Shown: positions 8,002 through 16,914, numbered from the stretch's first letter. The stretch: 52,686 nucleotides of DNA from CAYJLW01 sp964370965 (GCA_964370965.1 CAYJLW010000022.1:1-52686); one strand, 5' to 3'. The notes: generated by a model not told the origin, from the sequence alone. Numbers and translations: made by a program.

Positions 8002-9048
8002 ATGCTCGCAGCACAAACCGCCGTGCCCCCGTTCACGGCGCCCCACGGCATGCGCCGGTGGGGGGTGCGCGTCGTGGGCACAGGAGGCCACCTTCCCGGG
8101 CCTCCCATCACGAACGGGGAGGTCATCGATCGCTTCGGCATCGACACCACCGACTCGTGGCTCAGGGACAACGTCGGCGTCGTCTCCCGGCACTGGGCGC
8201 CGGAAGGCACGGCGACGAGCGACATGGCCGTGGCGGCCGCCAGGGAGGCCCTCGCGGCCGCCGCCATCGGTCCCGGCGACCTCGACCGGATCATCCTCTG
8301 CTCGACGACAGGAGACTGGACCTCACCGGCCACCGCCTGCCGGGTACAGGAGCGCCTCGGGGCGTCCTGCCCCGCCGAGGACAAGCAGACCGCGTGCTCC
8401 AGCTTCCTCTACGGACTGGAACACGGGGCGCGACTCGTGGCCACCGGACTGCGCCACGTCCTCGTCATCGGGGCGGACTGCAAGTCGCGGTTCGTCGGTC
8501 GCGGCGACCGCGCCCTCCTCCCGATCCTCGCCGACGGTGCCGGCGCCGTCGTGCTCGGTCCCCACACCGGCGGGGGCGGCCTCCTCGAATGCGAGCTGTG
8601 GTCGGACGGCCGCTACCTGACGCACATGTACACCCCGGCAGGGGGTTCGGCCTGCCCGGCCAGTCACGACACCGTCGCCGCCGGCCTGCACACCACCCGG
8701 ATGCTCGTTCCCGGCAGGCGCATCGTCGAGGACGCCGTCGCCGCCATGGTGGGCCTCGGACGCCAGGTGTGCTCCCAGAGCGGCGTCGACCCCGGCGACG
8801 TCGACGTCCTGATCCCCCATCAGGCCAACCTGCGGATCATGCGCCGCGTGGCCCAAGCCCTCGCGATACCCGACGAACGCGTCGTCGTCACGACGCACGA
8901 CACCGGCAACATCGTGTCGGCGTCCGTACCGTTCGGCCTCGACCGCGCCCGTCGCGAGGGGCGTCTCCGGCCCGGGGCCCTCGTCCTCATGGTCGTGGCG
9001 GGAGCGGGCTACTCCGGCGGCGCGGCGCTCTACGAGGTGCCGTCGTGA
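8002..9048 (+). CDS. KASIII-like 3-oxoacyl synthase with complete Cys-His-Asn triad
   Basis: 348 residues from ATG 8002 behind AGAAGGGGA. The full condensing-enzyme triad is visible: Cys132 in TACSSFLYGL, His273 in IPHQANLRIM and Asn303 in HDTGNIVSAS. The family joins an acyl thioester to a malonyl or acyl thioester, or transfers acyl groups. It follows the paralogue lacking the His by 14 bases and overlaps the SDR gene by four bases (GTGA). No acyl carrier protein gene is nearby, so CoA thioesters supplied by the downstream ligase are plausible substrates. Confidence 0.9.
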   Translation: MLAAQTAVPPFTAPHGMRRWGVRVVGTGGHLPGPPITNGEVIDRFGIDTTDSWLRDNVGVVSRHWAPEGTATSDMAVAAAREALAAAAIGPGDLDRIILCSTTGDWTSPATACRVQERLGASCPAEDKQTACSSFLYGLEHGARLVATGLRHVLVIGADCKSRFVGRGDRALLPILADGAGAVVLGPHTGGGGLLECELWSDGRYLTHMYTPAGGSACPASHDTVAAGLHTTRMLVPGRRIVEDAVAAMVGLGRQVCSQSGVDPGDVDVLIPHQANLRIMRRVAQALAIPDERVVVTTHDTGNIVSASVPFGLDRARREGRLRPGALVLMVVAGAGYSGGAALYEVPS

Positions 9049-9845
9049 ACGTCCACGCCCACCACCGCGTCCTCGTCACAGGAGCGAGCCGGGGCGTGGG
9101 ACGGGCCGCTGCCCTGGCCCTGGCCGCACAAGGCGCCTCTGTCTGTGCCGTCGCCCGCGGCAAGGACGACCTCGCCACCCTCGATGACGCGCTCACCGAA
9201 GTCGCACCCTCGGGGGCGCTCCCGAGACACACGACGGTCGCGGCGGACCTGTCGGACCCGGCCGGCACCGAGATGCTCCTGGACGCCCTTGCCCTCTGGG
9301 GCCAGCCCCATGTGGTCGTGGCCAACGTGTGGGCCCGGACCACGTGGGCACCGGTGGGGACCACGGCCCCCGGAGACCTGGGGTCGGCCGTGGCGGCGAA
9401 CGTCGACCACGTCCTGAGGCTGGCCCCGGCTGCCCTCGCCCTCCAGCGGAGGGACGGCTTCGGGCGCTGGATCGCGATCAGCTCTGTCGCGGCTCACCTG
9501 GGCGGCCCCGGGCAGGCGTCCTACTCCGCCCACAAGGCCGCCATGGAGTCGCTGATGCGCACGATCGCAGTCGAAGAGGGGAGGTCTGGCATCACCGCCA
9601 ACACCGTCCTCCTCGGTTTCGTCGACACGCCGGGGGCCCGAGCAGCCCGATCCGGGGCGTCGTTCGCGCTCCTCGCCGAGATGAACGTCCTCGGGCGCGC
9701 CGGGTCGGTGGAAGAGGTCGCCCATGCGGTGGCGTTCTTCGCCCACCCCCTCGCCGCCTACGTGACGGGCACGACCATGGCCGTTTGCGGAGGGGCCGAC
9801 CTGGGCTGGTGGATGACAAGGAGGCAGACATGTTCCGCACCGTGA
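9045..9845 (+). CDS. Short-chain dehydrogenase/reductase (classical SDR)
   Basis: 266 residues from GTG 9045, overlapping the preceding stop. The cofactor motif is TGASRGVG (12-19). The catalytic Ser is in AISSVAA (Ser147) and the YSAHK motif gives Tyr160 and Lys164. The usual NNAG segment reads ANVW. By context it probably reduces a beta-keto acyl product of the KASIII enzymes, or oxidises the alcohol. It ends 16 bases inside the ligase gene. Confidence 0.88.
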   Translation: MNVHAHHRVLVTGASRGVGRAAALALAAQGASVCAVARGKDDLATLDDALTEVAPSGALPRHTTVAADLSDPAGTEMLLDALALWGQPHVVVANVWARTTWAPVGTTAPGDLGSAVAANVDHVLRLAPAALALQRRDGFGRWIAISSVAAHLGGPGQASYSAHKAAMESLMRTIAVEEGRSGITANTVLLGFVDTPGARAARSGASFALLAEMNVLGRAGSVEEVAHAVAFFAHPLAAYVTGTTMAVCGGADLGWWMTRRQTCSAP

Positions 9846-11371
9846 ACGAACTCGTCGCGTACAGGGGCGCCACCCATCCCGATCGCCCGGCCGTGCGCTT
9901 CGAGGGCGCCACACGTTCCTACGGCGACGTCGTGGCCCGATCGATGCGAGCCGCAGGGGCCCTGCGCGACCTCGGGGTCCGGGCCGGAGACCGGGTCGCC
10001 CTCCTGGAGCTCAACACCGCGGACGCCATGGAGTACGTCCTGGGCGCGTCCTTGGCGGGAGCCGTGCCGGTTCTCCTGAACTGGCGCCTGGCCCCGCCGG
10101 AGATCGACGAGATCCTGGAGGACGCCGCGGCCTGCGTCCTCCTCTGCGGGGACGCCTTCGCCGGCGTGGCAGGGAACCTGGCGGCGAGGCCTTCCCTGCA
10201 GGTCGTGTCGACCAGGGACTTCGCGGGCCTCGCCGCCCGAGCAGCTCCCATCCAGGAGCCGGCCGTGCCGAAACCGGCGGACACGTGGGCGCAGCTCTAC
10301 ACGTCCGGCACGACGGGAACGCCCAAGGGGGCGTGCATCACCCACGCCAACGTGACGTCGGCGATCGAGGGCGTCCTCTCGGAGCTCCCCGTGGCGGGAG
10401 CGGCGAGCCGGAACTTGGTGGCGGCACCGCTGTTCCACGTGGCCGGTCTCGTCTGGGCGATGGTGGCGGTCTACTCGGGCGCCCAGAACGTCTTCCTCCG
10501 CACCTTCGACCCGAAGGCGGCCCTGGACACGATCGAGGCGGAGGAGGTCACCCACGCCCTCCTCGTCCCCGCCATGCAACAGGCCATGCTGGGTGTGGCG
10601 GATCTCCGGGACCGGGACCTGTCGTCCCTCCGTCACGTCCTCTACGGGGGCTCCCCCATGGCCGAGGCGACGATGCGCGCCGCCGCTGCGGGCTTCGACT
10701 GCGACCTCACGCAGGCGTACGGCCTCACGGAGACGAGCGGGGTCCTCACGCTCCTGCGCTTCGACGACCACAGCCGGGGCCTCGCGTCAGGGGCGCCCCC
10801 CGCGGCGTGGCGTCGCCTCCGCTCCGCCGGGAGGCCTCTCCCCGACGTGGAGGTCCGGGTCGTGCGCCCCGACGGGACCGGAGCCGACGCCGGCGAGGTG
10901 GGCGAGATCCGGGCACGGGGAGCCCCGGTCATGGAGGGGTACTGGGGAATGCCCGGGGAGTCGTTCGACGACGGCTGGTTCTGCACCGGCGACGTCGGCC
11001 ACCTGGACGCCGACGGCTACCTGTACCTCGTCGACCGTCTCGGGGACCGCATCGTCACGAAAGGCGAGAACGTCTACCCCGCCGAGGTCGAGCACGTCCT
11101 CATCGAGCATCCCGGCGTGGCGGACGTCGCGGTCATCGGGGTGCCGGACGACGAGTACGGCGAGACGATCCTGGCGGCGATCGTGCCGGCGGCCGGAGAG
11201 GTTCCCCAGGTGGGCGAGCTCAGGCGGTGGGCGGCCCCCAGGATTGCCGCCTACAAGCTTCCCCGCCATGTGGAGCAGGTCGACGAGTTGCCCCGCAACC
11301 CCTCGGGGAAGGTGCTGCGAAGGGTCCTTCGGGAACGCCACTGGGAGGGAAGGGAACGCCATGTCAACTGA
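9830..11371 (+). CDS. AMP-forming acyl-CoA ligase (FadD-like)
   Basis: 513 residues from ATG 9830, with a strong ribosome site AAGGAGG (9818-9824). ANL-superfamily motifs are complete: P-loop YTSGTTGTPKG (157-167), YGLTET near 297, DGWFCTGDVG, YPAEVE, and the C-terminal NPSGKVLRR with the adenylation Lys at 494. It activates a carboxylic acid as acyl-AMP and then acyl-CoA. It probably primes substrate for the KASIII pair or activates a product for the membrane acyltransferase. It overlaps that downstream gene by 11 bases. Confidence 0.9.
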   Translation: MFRTVNELVAYRGATHPDRPAVRFEGATRSYGDVVARSMRAAGALRDLGVRAGDRVALLELNTADAMEYVLGASLAGAVPVLLNWRLAPPEIDEILEDAAACVLLCGDAFAGVAGNLAARPSLQVVSTRDFAGLAARAAPIQEPAVPKPADTWAQLYTSGTTGTPKGACITHANVTSAIEGVLSELPVAGAASRNLVAAPLFHVAGLVWAMVAVYSGAQNVFLRTFDPKAALDTIEAEEVTHALLVPAMQQAMLGVADLRDRDLSSLRHVLYGGSPMAEATMRAAAAGFDCDLTQAYGLTETSGVLTLLRFDDHSRGLASGAPPAAWRRLRSAGRPLPDVEVRVVRPDGTGADAGEVGEIRARGAPVMEGYWGMPGESFDDGWFCTGDVGHLDADGYLYLVDRLGDRIVTKGENVYPAEVEHVLIEHPGVADVAVIGVPDDEYGETILAAIVPAAGEVPQVGELRRWAAPRIAAYKLPRHVEQVDELPRNPSGKVLRRVLRERHWEGRERHVN

Positions 11372-12506
11372 CGCCCCCGCGACCGCACCCGGACGGGACG
11401 TCTTCTTGGACTTCCTCCGGAACGTCTCACTGCTCTCCGTGGTCTTCTGCCACTACTTCTTCGCCCTCAACCTCTGGAACGCGCGGGCCGGGACCTTCCA
11501 GGCCCACGGCATCCAGGCCGAGGGGTGGGGATGGCTCTCCTACGTCTTCGTGTGGCAGATGCCGGCGTTCTTCTTCGTGGGGGGCGCCCTCGCATTCCGC
11601 TCCGCGCTCGGCCGGGACCTCCGCCGCTTCTACGTGCGCCGCCTCTGGCGTCTTCTCATGCCCGTGGTCGCTCTTCTCGTCGTCCTCTGGGGGGCGAACG
11701 CCCTCCTCGGCTTCTTCGACCCGCCCACCTGCACCCGTGATCCGGGCGCCCGCATCGGTCTCGGCTGCACGTCTCTGCTGCCCGTGCGACACCTGTGGTT
11801 CCTGGCCCTCTACATCCCGATGTTGGGCGTGTCCCCCCTGCTGGCACGTGTCTGGTCGCGCCGGTTCGGCCCCCTGCTCGTCCCGATCGTGGTCGCGGTC
11901 GTCGTCGCCAGCGATGCCGTGCGCTACCTCGGCCACCCGCGTCCGGTCCTGCACGGCCTCGCCGGAACGGGGGCGTGGATCCTGTGCTGGCTCCTGGGGT
12001 TCGCCTACGCGCAGGGGCGACTGCAGCGCATCCCCCGTCGCCGGCTGATCGCGACGTGCGCCGCAGCGCTCGTGTTCCACGTGGCGGGCACAACGGTCGG
12101 CCCCTACGACCCGAACCTGAACGGGATGTGGCCCAATCTCCTGAACGTGGCCGGCTCCCTGTTCGGCATCGGCGTCGCCCTGCTCCTGCGCGACCGCATC
12201 GTGGCGTGGTGCCGGGACGCTCGCGCGGGGCGCTGGGTGTCGGGCCCGCTGTCGCAGCGGCTGATGACCGTCTACGTGTGGTCGGCGTCGACGCAGATCC
12301 TCGTCTACGCCGGCCTGCTCGTAGTGGGCTTCCCCCTCCAGGACCACCCCTCCTGGGCGTGGCTGGCGCAGCGACCCCTGCTGGTGCTGGCCCCCGTCCC
12401 CGTGCTGATCCTCTGCGTCCGCCTCTTCGGCTGGGTGGAGGACCTGCCTGTGCCGGACCGCCTCGCCGGGAGGTCCGCCCTTTCCCGGGCGCCCGCGAAC
12501 AGCTGA
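11361..12506 (+). CDS. Integral membrane acyltransferase (acyltransferase 3 family)
   Basis: 381 residues from ATG 11361, inside the end of the ligase gene. The N-terminus FLDFLRNVSLLSVVFCHYFF is the family signature, with Arg20 and His31 in the first membrane helix. About ten hydrophobic segments follow. Such proteins move acyl groups onto sugars, lipids or peptidoglycan across the membrane. As the last gene of the cluster it probably esterifies an envelope lipid or glycan with the acyl group made by the upstream enzymes. That pathway is inference. Confidence 0.85.
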   Translation: MSTDAPATAPGRDVFLDFLRNVSLLSVVFCHYFFALNLWNARAGTFQAHGIQAEGWGWLSYVFVWQMPAFFFVGGALAFRSALGRDLRRFYVRRLWRLLMPVVALLVVLWGANALLGFFDPPTCTRDPGARIGLGCTSLLPVRHLWFLALYIPMLGVSPLLARVWSRRFGPLLVPIVVAVVVASDAVRYLGHPRPVLHGLAGTGAWILCWLLGFAYAQGRLQRIPRRRLIATCAAALVFHVAGTTVGPYDPNLNGMWPNLLNVAGSLFGIGVALLLRDRIVAWCRDARAGRWVSGPLSQRLMTVYVWSASTQILVYAGLLVVGFPLQDHPSWAWLAQRPLLVLAPVPVLILCVRLFGWVEDLPVPDRLAGRSALSRAPANS

Positions 12507-12594
12507 GACGCGTCCGCCGAGAGCACCACAGGGGAATCCGCCCGGCCAGGTTCGTGGTGTGGCACCCGAAGCGGCGACGGCGGCCCCCTTGGGC

Positions 12595-13539
12595 TCAGCC
12601 GGCTACGAGGCTCTCGGGGTCGATGCTCAGGCTGGGGTGGCGGAGCTTGGAGAGCGCCCGGGTCTCGATCTGGCGGATGCGCTCGCGGGTGAGGTTGAAA
12701 TCCGCCCCCACCTCCTCGAGCGTGCGAGGGATGCCGTCGCCCTCGAGGCCGTAGCGCAGGGAGAGGATCTTCGACTCACGCTCGGAGAGCCGGCCCAGGA
12801 GGCGCTGGCGGACGTCCTCGCGCACCATGGCCCGGGCGGCGGCGTCGAAGGGGGTCTCGGTGGACTCGTCCTCGATGAAGTCGCCCAGCTCGGCGTCGCC
12901 GTCCTCGCCCGTTGACTGGTTGAGCGAGGTGAGGCTGGTGGGCAGGGACATGACGTCCATGACCTGGTCGAGGGAGAGCCCGGTGGCCTCGGCGACCTCT
13001 TCGGGGGTGGCCTTGCGGGCGGTGCGACCCTCGATCTCCGAGCGTGCCTTGGCGACCCGGTACACGAGGTCGCCGACGTGGACGGGGAGGCGGATCGTGC
13101 GGCTGTTGTTCGCCATTCCGCGGGTCACGGCCTGGCGGATCCACCAGGTGGCGTAGGTGGAGAACTTGAAGCCCCGGCGCCAGTCGAACTTCTCCAGGGC
13201 GTGCATGAGCCCGAAGTTGCCCTCCTGGATGAGGTCGAGGAGCTCCATGCCGGAGGCGGCGCCGTACTTCTTGGCCACGCTCACGACGAGACGGAGGTTC
13301 GCGTTGATGAAGCGCTCCTGGGCGGCCTCACCGTCGGCGACGAGGTATTCCAGCTCGGCACGCCGGCGGGCGGCGACCTTCTCGGCCTCCAGCTCGCGAC
13401 GGGCTTCACGGCCGCCCTCGATGCGTTGGGCGAGCTCGATCTCGTCTTCCTTGGTGAGGAGCTGGTGCCGGGAGATGTCTGCCAGGTAGCTGGCGACAAG
13501 ATCCTCTACGTCTGCACCCCGGTCTCGGTCGTTTGCCAT
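12595..13539 (-). CDS. Sigma-70 family RNA polymerase sigma factor (RpoD/SigB-like)
   Basis: 314 residues. Region 1.2 (VEDLVASYLADISRHQLLT), region 2 (NLRLVVSVAKKY, LLDLIQEGNFGLMHALEKFD, FKFSTYATWWIRQAVTR), region 3 and region 4 (RILSLRYGLE-type, then TLEEVGADFNLTRERIRQIE) are all present. It lacks the long region 1.1, so it is a compact group 1 or group 2 factor like actinobacterial SigA/HrdB/SigB. It recognises -10/-35 promoters of vegetative or stationary genes. RBS GCGGAG lies just upstream. Confidence 0.93.
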   Translation of the reverse strand: MANDRDRGADVEDLVASYLADISRHQLLTKEDEIELAQRIEGGREARRELEAEKVAARRRAELEYLVADGEAAQERFINANLRLVVSVAKKYGAASGMELLDLIQEGNFGLMHALEKFDWRRGFKFSTYATWWIRQAVTRGMANNSRTIRLPVHVGDLVYRVAKARSEIEGRTARKATPEEVAEATGLSLDQVMDVMSLPTSLTSLNQSTGEDGDAELGDFIEDESTETPFDAAARAMVREDVRQRLLGRLSERESKILSLRYGLEGDGIPRTLEEVGADFNLTRERIRQIETRALSKLRHPSLSIDPESLVAG

Positions 13540-13765
13540 CTCCGCTTTCGTCCTCCGCGGCCGTCCGGCCGTTCGTTTGTCAGGACGCGATCTCGTCCTG
13601 CGCGCCTCGCATCACGGCATGCTGCAGGTTCGTAGCAGTAGGTCCGTCGCAGGCCCCACCCGGGCTTTCCTCGGGCTCGCAGGCCCGACCAGCGAGTGTA
13701 CCGTACTCTTCGATATCCGCACGTCTTTTCCTGCGCAAACACGGCGCGAGCACTCCGGCAACAAT

Positions 13766-13829
13766 AGTATACAGAGGCCTGATCTTCTCGATTCGCCCAT
13801 AGTCCCCGGGCAAATCGGGCATGTAGGCT
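13766..13829. promoter_or_regulatory. Candidate promoter elements between the sigma gene and sufU
   Basis: In the 298-bp divergent region a small AT-rich island carries AGTATA (13766-13771), read on the minus strand as the -10 box TATACT for the sigma factor gene. On the plus strand TAGGCT (13824-13829) ends eight bases before the sufU ATG, again a near-leaderless arrangement. -35 boxes are not clear. The remainder of the region shows no gene. Confidence 0.35.
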
Positions 13830-13837
13830 GGGAGACC

Positions 13838-14308
13838 ATGACGGACGCCACCGAGCAGCTCTACAAGGAGATCATCCTCGACCACTACCGCCGGCCCCGC
13901 AACCGGGGGACACTCCCGCCCCCGGCGCGCCACTCCAAGGGGTTCAACCCCCTCTGCGGGGACGAGGTCACCGTCTACGTGGAGGTCGACCCGAACGGCG
14001 TCGTCGCCGACGTCAGGATCGACGGTCGGGGTTGCGCCATCAGCCAGGCGTCGGCCTCGATGATGACCGAGGCCCTCCGGGGCTCCACCCTCGCCGAGGT
14101 GGAGGAGCGCACGGCGAGGTTCCTCTCCATGCTGGGCGTCACCGACGACGCCGCCTTCGACGGGGGCGCCGACCTCGGCACCCAACTCGGCGACGTCGAG
14201 GCGCTCCAGAGCGTGAAGCAGTTCCCCGCCCGCATCAAGTGCGCCACCCTGTCCTGGAACACCCTCGCCGCCGCCCTCGCCGCCGAGGAGTCCTTCACCG
14301 AGACGTAG
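13838..14308 (+). CDS. sufU: SufU-like iron-sulfur cluster scaffold / sulfur-transfer protein
   Basis: 156 residues from ATG 13838; a longer in-frame extension is rejected because homologues begin at TEQLYKEIILDHYRRPRN. Three conserved Cys are present: NPLCGDE, GRGCAIS and RIKCATLSWNTL. The region before the last Cys has the insertion typical of SufU rather than IscU. SufU accepts sulfur from the SufS desulfurase for cluster building. No sufS lies in this window. It converges on the sufC end, 115 bases away. Confidence 0.9.
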   Translation: MTDATEQLYKEIILDHYRRPRNRGTLPPPARHSKGFNPLCGDEVTVYVEVDPNGVVADVRIDGRGCAISQASASMMTEALRGSTLAEVEERTARFLSMLGVTDDAAFDGGADLGTQLGDVEALQSVKQFPARIKCATLSWNTLAAALAAEESFTET

Positions 14309-14423
14309 CGAGGTCGGGCCGGTTGCGCTCACGACACCCTGACGTCCAGCGCCGAGTGCCGCACCATCCCACGATTCCTTCACCGAGGAGCAACGACGGG
14401 GAATGCCCGGAGCCGCACGACCC

Positions 14424-15188
14424 CTACAGGGCGAAGGGGTCCTCCGGCGGTGTCTCAGAGCGGAAGACGTCGTAGCCGGTGCGCTCCAGCTCCTCCGCGA
14501 GCTCCGGCCCCCCCGACCTGACGATGCGGCCCTCCACGAGAACGTGGACGAGATGGGGCGGGAGGTGCTCCAGGATGCGCCGGTAGTGCGTGATCACGAG
14601 GACGCCGAGACCTTCGGACTCCACCTGGCGGAGAACCTCCCTGGCGACGAGACGGACGCCGTCGACGTCGAGGCCGGAGTCGATCTCGTCCAGGACGCCG
14701 AGACGGGGGTCGAGCAGGGAGAGCTGCAGGGTCTCGTTGCGTTTCTTCTCCCCTCCACTGAGGCCCTCGTTCACAGCCCGGTCGAGAAGCCCGTCGAGGC
14801 CGAGGCGGCCCGCGGCGGCGTCGAGCTCCTCCCCTCCGACCCGCTCCGGCCCCAGTCCCCGGGCGGCGGCGGCCTCCGAGAGGAGGTCGCGCAGAGGTAC
14901 GCCGGGGACCTCGGCCGGGTACTGGCAGGCCACGAAGAGGCCCCGGCGCGCCCGCTCATGGGCGGGGAGGGCCAGGAGGTCCTCGCCCCCGAAGCGCACA
15001 CTGCCGCCGGTCACGCGGTAGCCGGGCTTGCCCGAAAGGACGTGGGCGAGCGTGGACTTGCCCGAGCCGTTCGGGCCCATGACGGCGTGGATCTCGCCGG
15101 GCCCCACCGCGAGGGAAAGGCCATGGAGGATGGTGCGCCCCTGCGTGCCGGCGAAGAGGTCGTCGATCTCCAGCAGGGAGCTCACCAT
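14424..15188 (-). CDS. sufC: SufC, ABC-type ATPase of the Suf iron-sulfur assembly complex
   Basis: 254 residues from ATG 15188 (GTG 15185 also possible), overlapping the Rieske gene stop. Walker A is GPNGSGKST, the signature is NEGLSGGEKKRNE, Walker B is LGVLDEIDSGLD, and a VITHYRRIL H-loop follows. The LSGGEKKRNE form is specific for SufC. It powers the SufBCD scaffold in the cytoplasm. Gene order on the minus strand is sufD, Rieske ferredoxin, sufC with start/stop overlaps, so one operon. Confidence 0.94.
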   Translation of the reverse strand: MVSSLLEIDDLFAGTQGRTILHGLSLAVGPGEIHAVMGPNGSGKSTLAHVLSGKPGYRVTGGSVRFGGEDLLALPAHERARRGLFVACQYPAEVPGVPLRDLLSEAAAARGLGPERVGGEELDAAAGRLGLDGLLDRAVNEGLSGGEKKRNETLQLSLLDPRLGVLDEIDSGLDVDGVRLVAREVLRQVESEGLGVLVITHYRRILEHLPPHLVHVLVEGRIVRSGGPELAEELERTGYDVFRSETPPEDPFAL

Positions 15189-15493
15189 TCGACCCAGACC
15201 TCCCCGTCTTCGACGGTGACGGTGTAGGCCGCCACGGGGTGCGTGGCGGGAAGCGACAGTGCCTCGCCGGTGTCGAGACGGAACGCCGAGCCGTGCAGAG
15301 GACACTCGATCTCGAGGTCTTCGGGCGACACGTCGCCCTCGGAAAGGGAGGCGTCCTCGTGGCTGCAGGTGTCCGCGAGGGCGTAGACCTGCTCGCCGAT
15401 GCGGACCACGACCAGGGAGCGGCCGTCGACGTCCACCCGGGCGCCCTGGGCCTCGGGGAACTCCTCCAGCGCACCGATCCGGGCCCGGCTCAC
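15182..15493 (-). CDS. Rieske [2Fe-2S] ferredoxin-like protein of the suf operon
   Basis: 103 residues from GTG 15493, which overlaps the sufD stop. Both Rieske ligand motifs are visible: TCSHEDASL (Cys-x-His) and CPLHGSAF (Cys-x-x-His). It is a stand-alone ferredoxin of the dioxygenase/NirD type, regularly found inside actinobacterial suf operons, probably as an electron donor or assembly accessory. Confidence 0.88.
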   Translation of the reverse strand: MSRARIGALEEFPEAQGARVDVDGRSLVVVRIGEQVYALADTCSHEDASLSEGDVSPEDLEIECPLHGSAFRLDTGEALSLPATHPVAAYTVTVEDGEVWVEW

Positions 15494-16758
15494 GGCTCCC
15501 CCCGGCTGGCGGCGACCCGGCCCATGAGCTCGGCCCGGACCCCGGACCGGGCGGCGGCCACGGGCAGACGCCCCACGATCTCCTCGAAGAAGCCGTCGAC
15601 GATCATGCGCCGGGCGACGTCGGGAGCGATCCCGCGGGACTCCAGGTAGAAGAGCTGCTCCTCGTCAGGCGGACCTCCGGCGGAGGCGTGGCCGCACTTC
15701 ACGTCGTGGTTGAAGATCTCGAGGTTGGGGATGGACGCCGCCTTGGCGTCGTCGGAGAGGATGAGGTAGCGGCTCGCCTGATGGGCGTCCGTACGCGGCG
15801 CCGACCGCTCGACCCGGATGAGGCCGGAGTAGATCGCCGAGGAGCGCCCTGCCACGGCGCCCTTGAAGAGGAGGCGAGACGTCCCCCTGGGAGCGGAGTG
15901 CTGCTGTCGCGTGCGGAAGTCGACGTGGCGGTCGCCGTCGCCGAAGTAGACGCCGGTGCTGTCGGACTCCGCCCCCGGGCCGGCGAGGTCGACCTCGACG
16001 CGGTGGCGCCCGAGCCACGCGCCCACGTTCACCGCACCCAGGCCGACGCGGGAATCCCGCCCCGCCCGGGCCCCCAAGGCACCCACGAAGACCGACGTGT
16101 CCGCCACCCGTTGCACACCCACGTATCCGACCCGGGCGCCGTCGCCCACGACGAGCTCGGTCACGGGTGCCGTCAGGGACCCCTCGGCGCCCGCGGGCGA
16201 GGCCCACACCTCGATCACGTCGCACTCCGAGCCCCCCTCCGCGACGACCAGGGTGCGGGGGAACGACGCCGTCTCGGACCCGGCCAGCCAGTGCACGACC
16301 ACCAGGGGCACCCCCACGCGGGCGCCCCGCGCGACGTGGACGAGCACCCCGCCGCGGAAGTGGGCGGCGTTGAGCGCGGTGAGGAGATCCTGGTCGACCG
16401 CGACGACGTCGCCTGCAGGGCCGGGCTCAGGAGTGGATGCGAGCACCGCCACGGTGACGCCGTCGTGAAGGGACTCCGCCCGCACGGTGCCCGCGTCGGT
16501 CGTGAGGGCGAGACCGCCACGCTCACCGAAGGCGTCCGCCAGCGCCTCGCCCGGCGCCATGTCGCCGCCGGGGCCGGGGGGGGAAGGCCGCACCCTGCCG
16601 TCGAGGGGGATGCGGGACGTGTCCGTGTAGCGCCACGCTTCCTCCTTCGAGGACGGCGGACCGAGCGTGGCGGCGGCGACGGCGCCCGCCCGGCGCAGGG
16701 CGGACGCCCAGGGGGCGTCGTCGGCGTGCGGGTCGGTGTCCTGCAGGGGGTCGGTCAC
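15490..16758 (-). CDS. sufD: SufD, Fe-S cluster assembly protein
   Basis: 422 residues from GTG 16758 (VTDPLQDTD). KEEAWRYTD near the N-terminus and the C-terminal core LFKGAVAGRSSAIYSGLIRV, QASRYLILSDDAKA, IPNLEIFNHDVKCGHA identify the SufB/SufD fold; the overall form and position fit SufD. It forms SufBC2D with the downstream sufC product. sufB should precede it, but the sequence ends about 40 bases upstream at an assembly join, so its absence cannot be taken as real. Confidence 0.9.
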   Translation of the reverse strand: MTDPLQDTDPHADDAPWASALRRAGAVAAATLGPPSSKEEAWRYTDTSRIPLDGRVRPSPPGPGGDMAPGEALADAFGERGGLALTTDAGTVRAESLHDGVTVAVLASTPEPGPAGDVVAVDQDLLTALNAAHFRGGVLVHVARGARVGVPLVVVHWLAGSETASFPRTLVVAEGGSECDVIEVWASPAGAEGSLTAPVTELVVGDGARVGYVGVQRVADTSVFVGALGARAGRDSRVGLGAVNVGAWLGRHRVEVDLAGPGAESDSTGVYFGDGDRHVDFRTRQQHSAPRGTSRLLFKGAVAGRSSAIYSGLIRVERSAPRTDAHQASRYLILSDDAKAASIPNLEIFNHDVKCGHASAGGPPDEEQLFYLESRGIAPDVARRMIVDGFFEEIVGRLPVAAARSGVRAELMGRVAASRGEP

Positions 16759-16796
16759 TGCACGCCACGATAGTGAAGAGGGGCCGATCGGCCGGG

Positions 16797-16867
16797 GGGG
16801 GGGGGGGGGGGGGGGGGCCCCCGCGGCCGGGGGGGGGGGCGCGCGCACCCCCCCCCCNNNNNNNNNN
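16797..16867. other. Assembly join: poly-G/C artefact plus 10 N
   Basis: A run of more than 25 G, then mixed G/C blocks and a C run, then ten N at 16858-16867. This looks like contig-end noise. Genes on its two sides should not be treated as neighbours. Confidence 0.9.
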
Positions 16868-16900
16868 GTCTCAGACCCGACATGCGTCAGGGTCTGAGAC
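16868..16900 (-). terminator. Strong hairpin after the lipoprotein gene (terminator-like)
   Basis: GTCTCAGACCC (16868-16878) pairs perfectly with GGGTCTGAGAC (16890-16900); an inner GAC/GTC pair extends the stem past one bulged base to a four-base loop. It starts 15 bases after the stop codon at 16915 on the minus strand. Any following T tract is lost in the N gap. Confidence 0.65.
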
Positions 16901-16914
16901 ACCGACCCCCGGCT

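Noticed and set aside
6911..12506. OleABCD or nocardiolactone-type operon
   Set aside because: The SDR is a short classical form rather than the long OleD type, the ligase has a standard acyl-CoA synthetase C-terminus, and an acyltransferase 3 gene is present. Only the idea of a paired synthase is kept.
12507..12594. tRNA-like gene between the acyltransferase and sigma factor genes
   Set aside because: GGTTCGTGG and nearby dyads do not form a cloverleaf with a proper acceptor stem; no tRNA was found anywhere in the window.
16797..16857. G-quadruplex or biological poly-G tract
   Set aside because: Lies at a contig end next to N, as does the run at 29417; sequencing or assembly artefact is the simpler reading.
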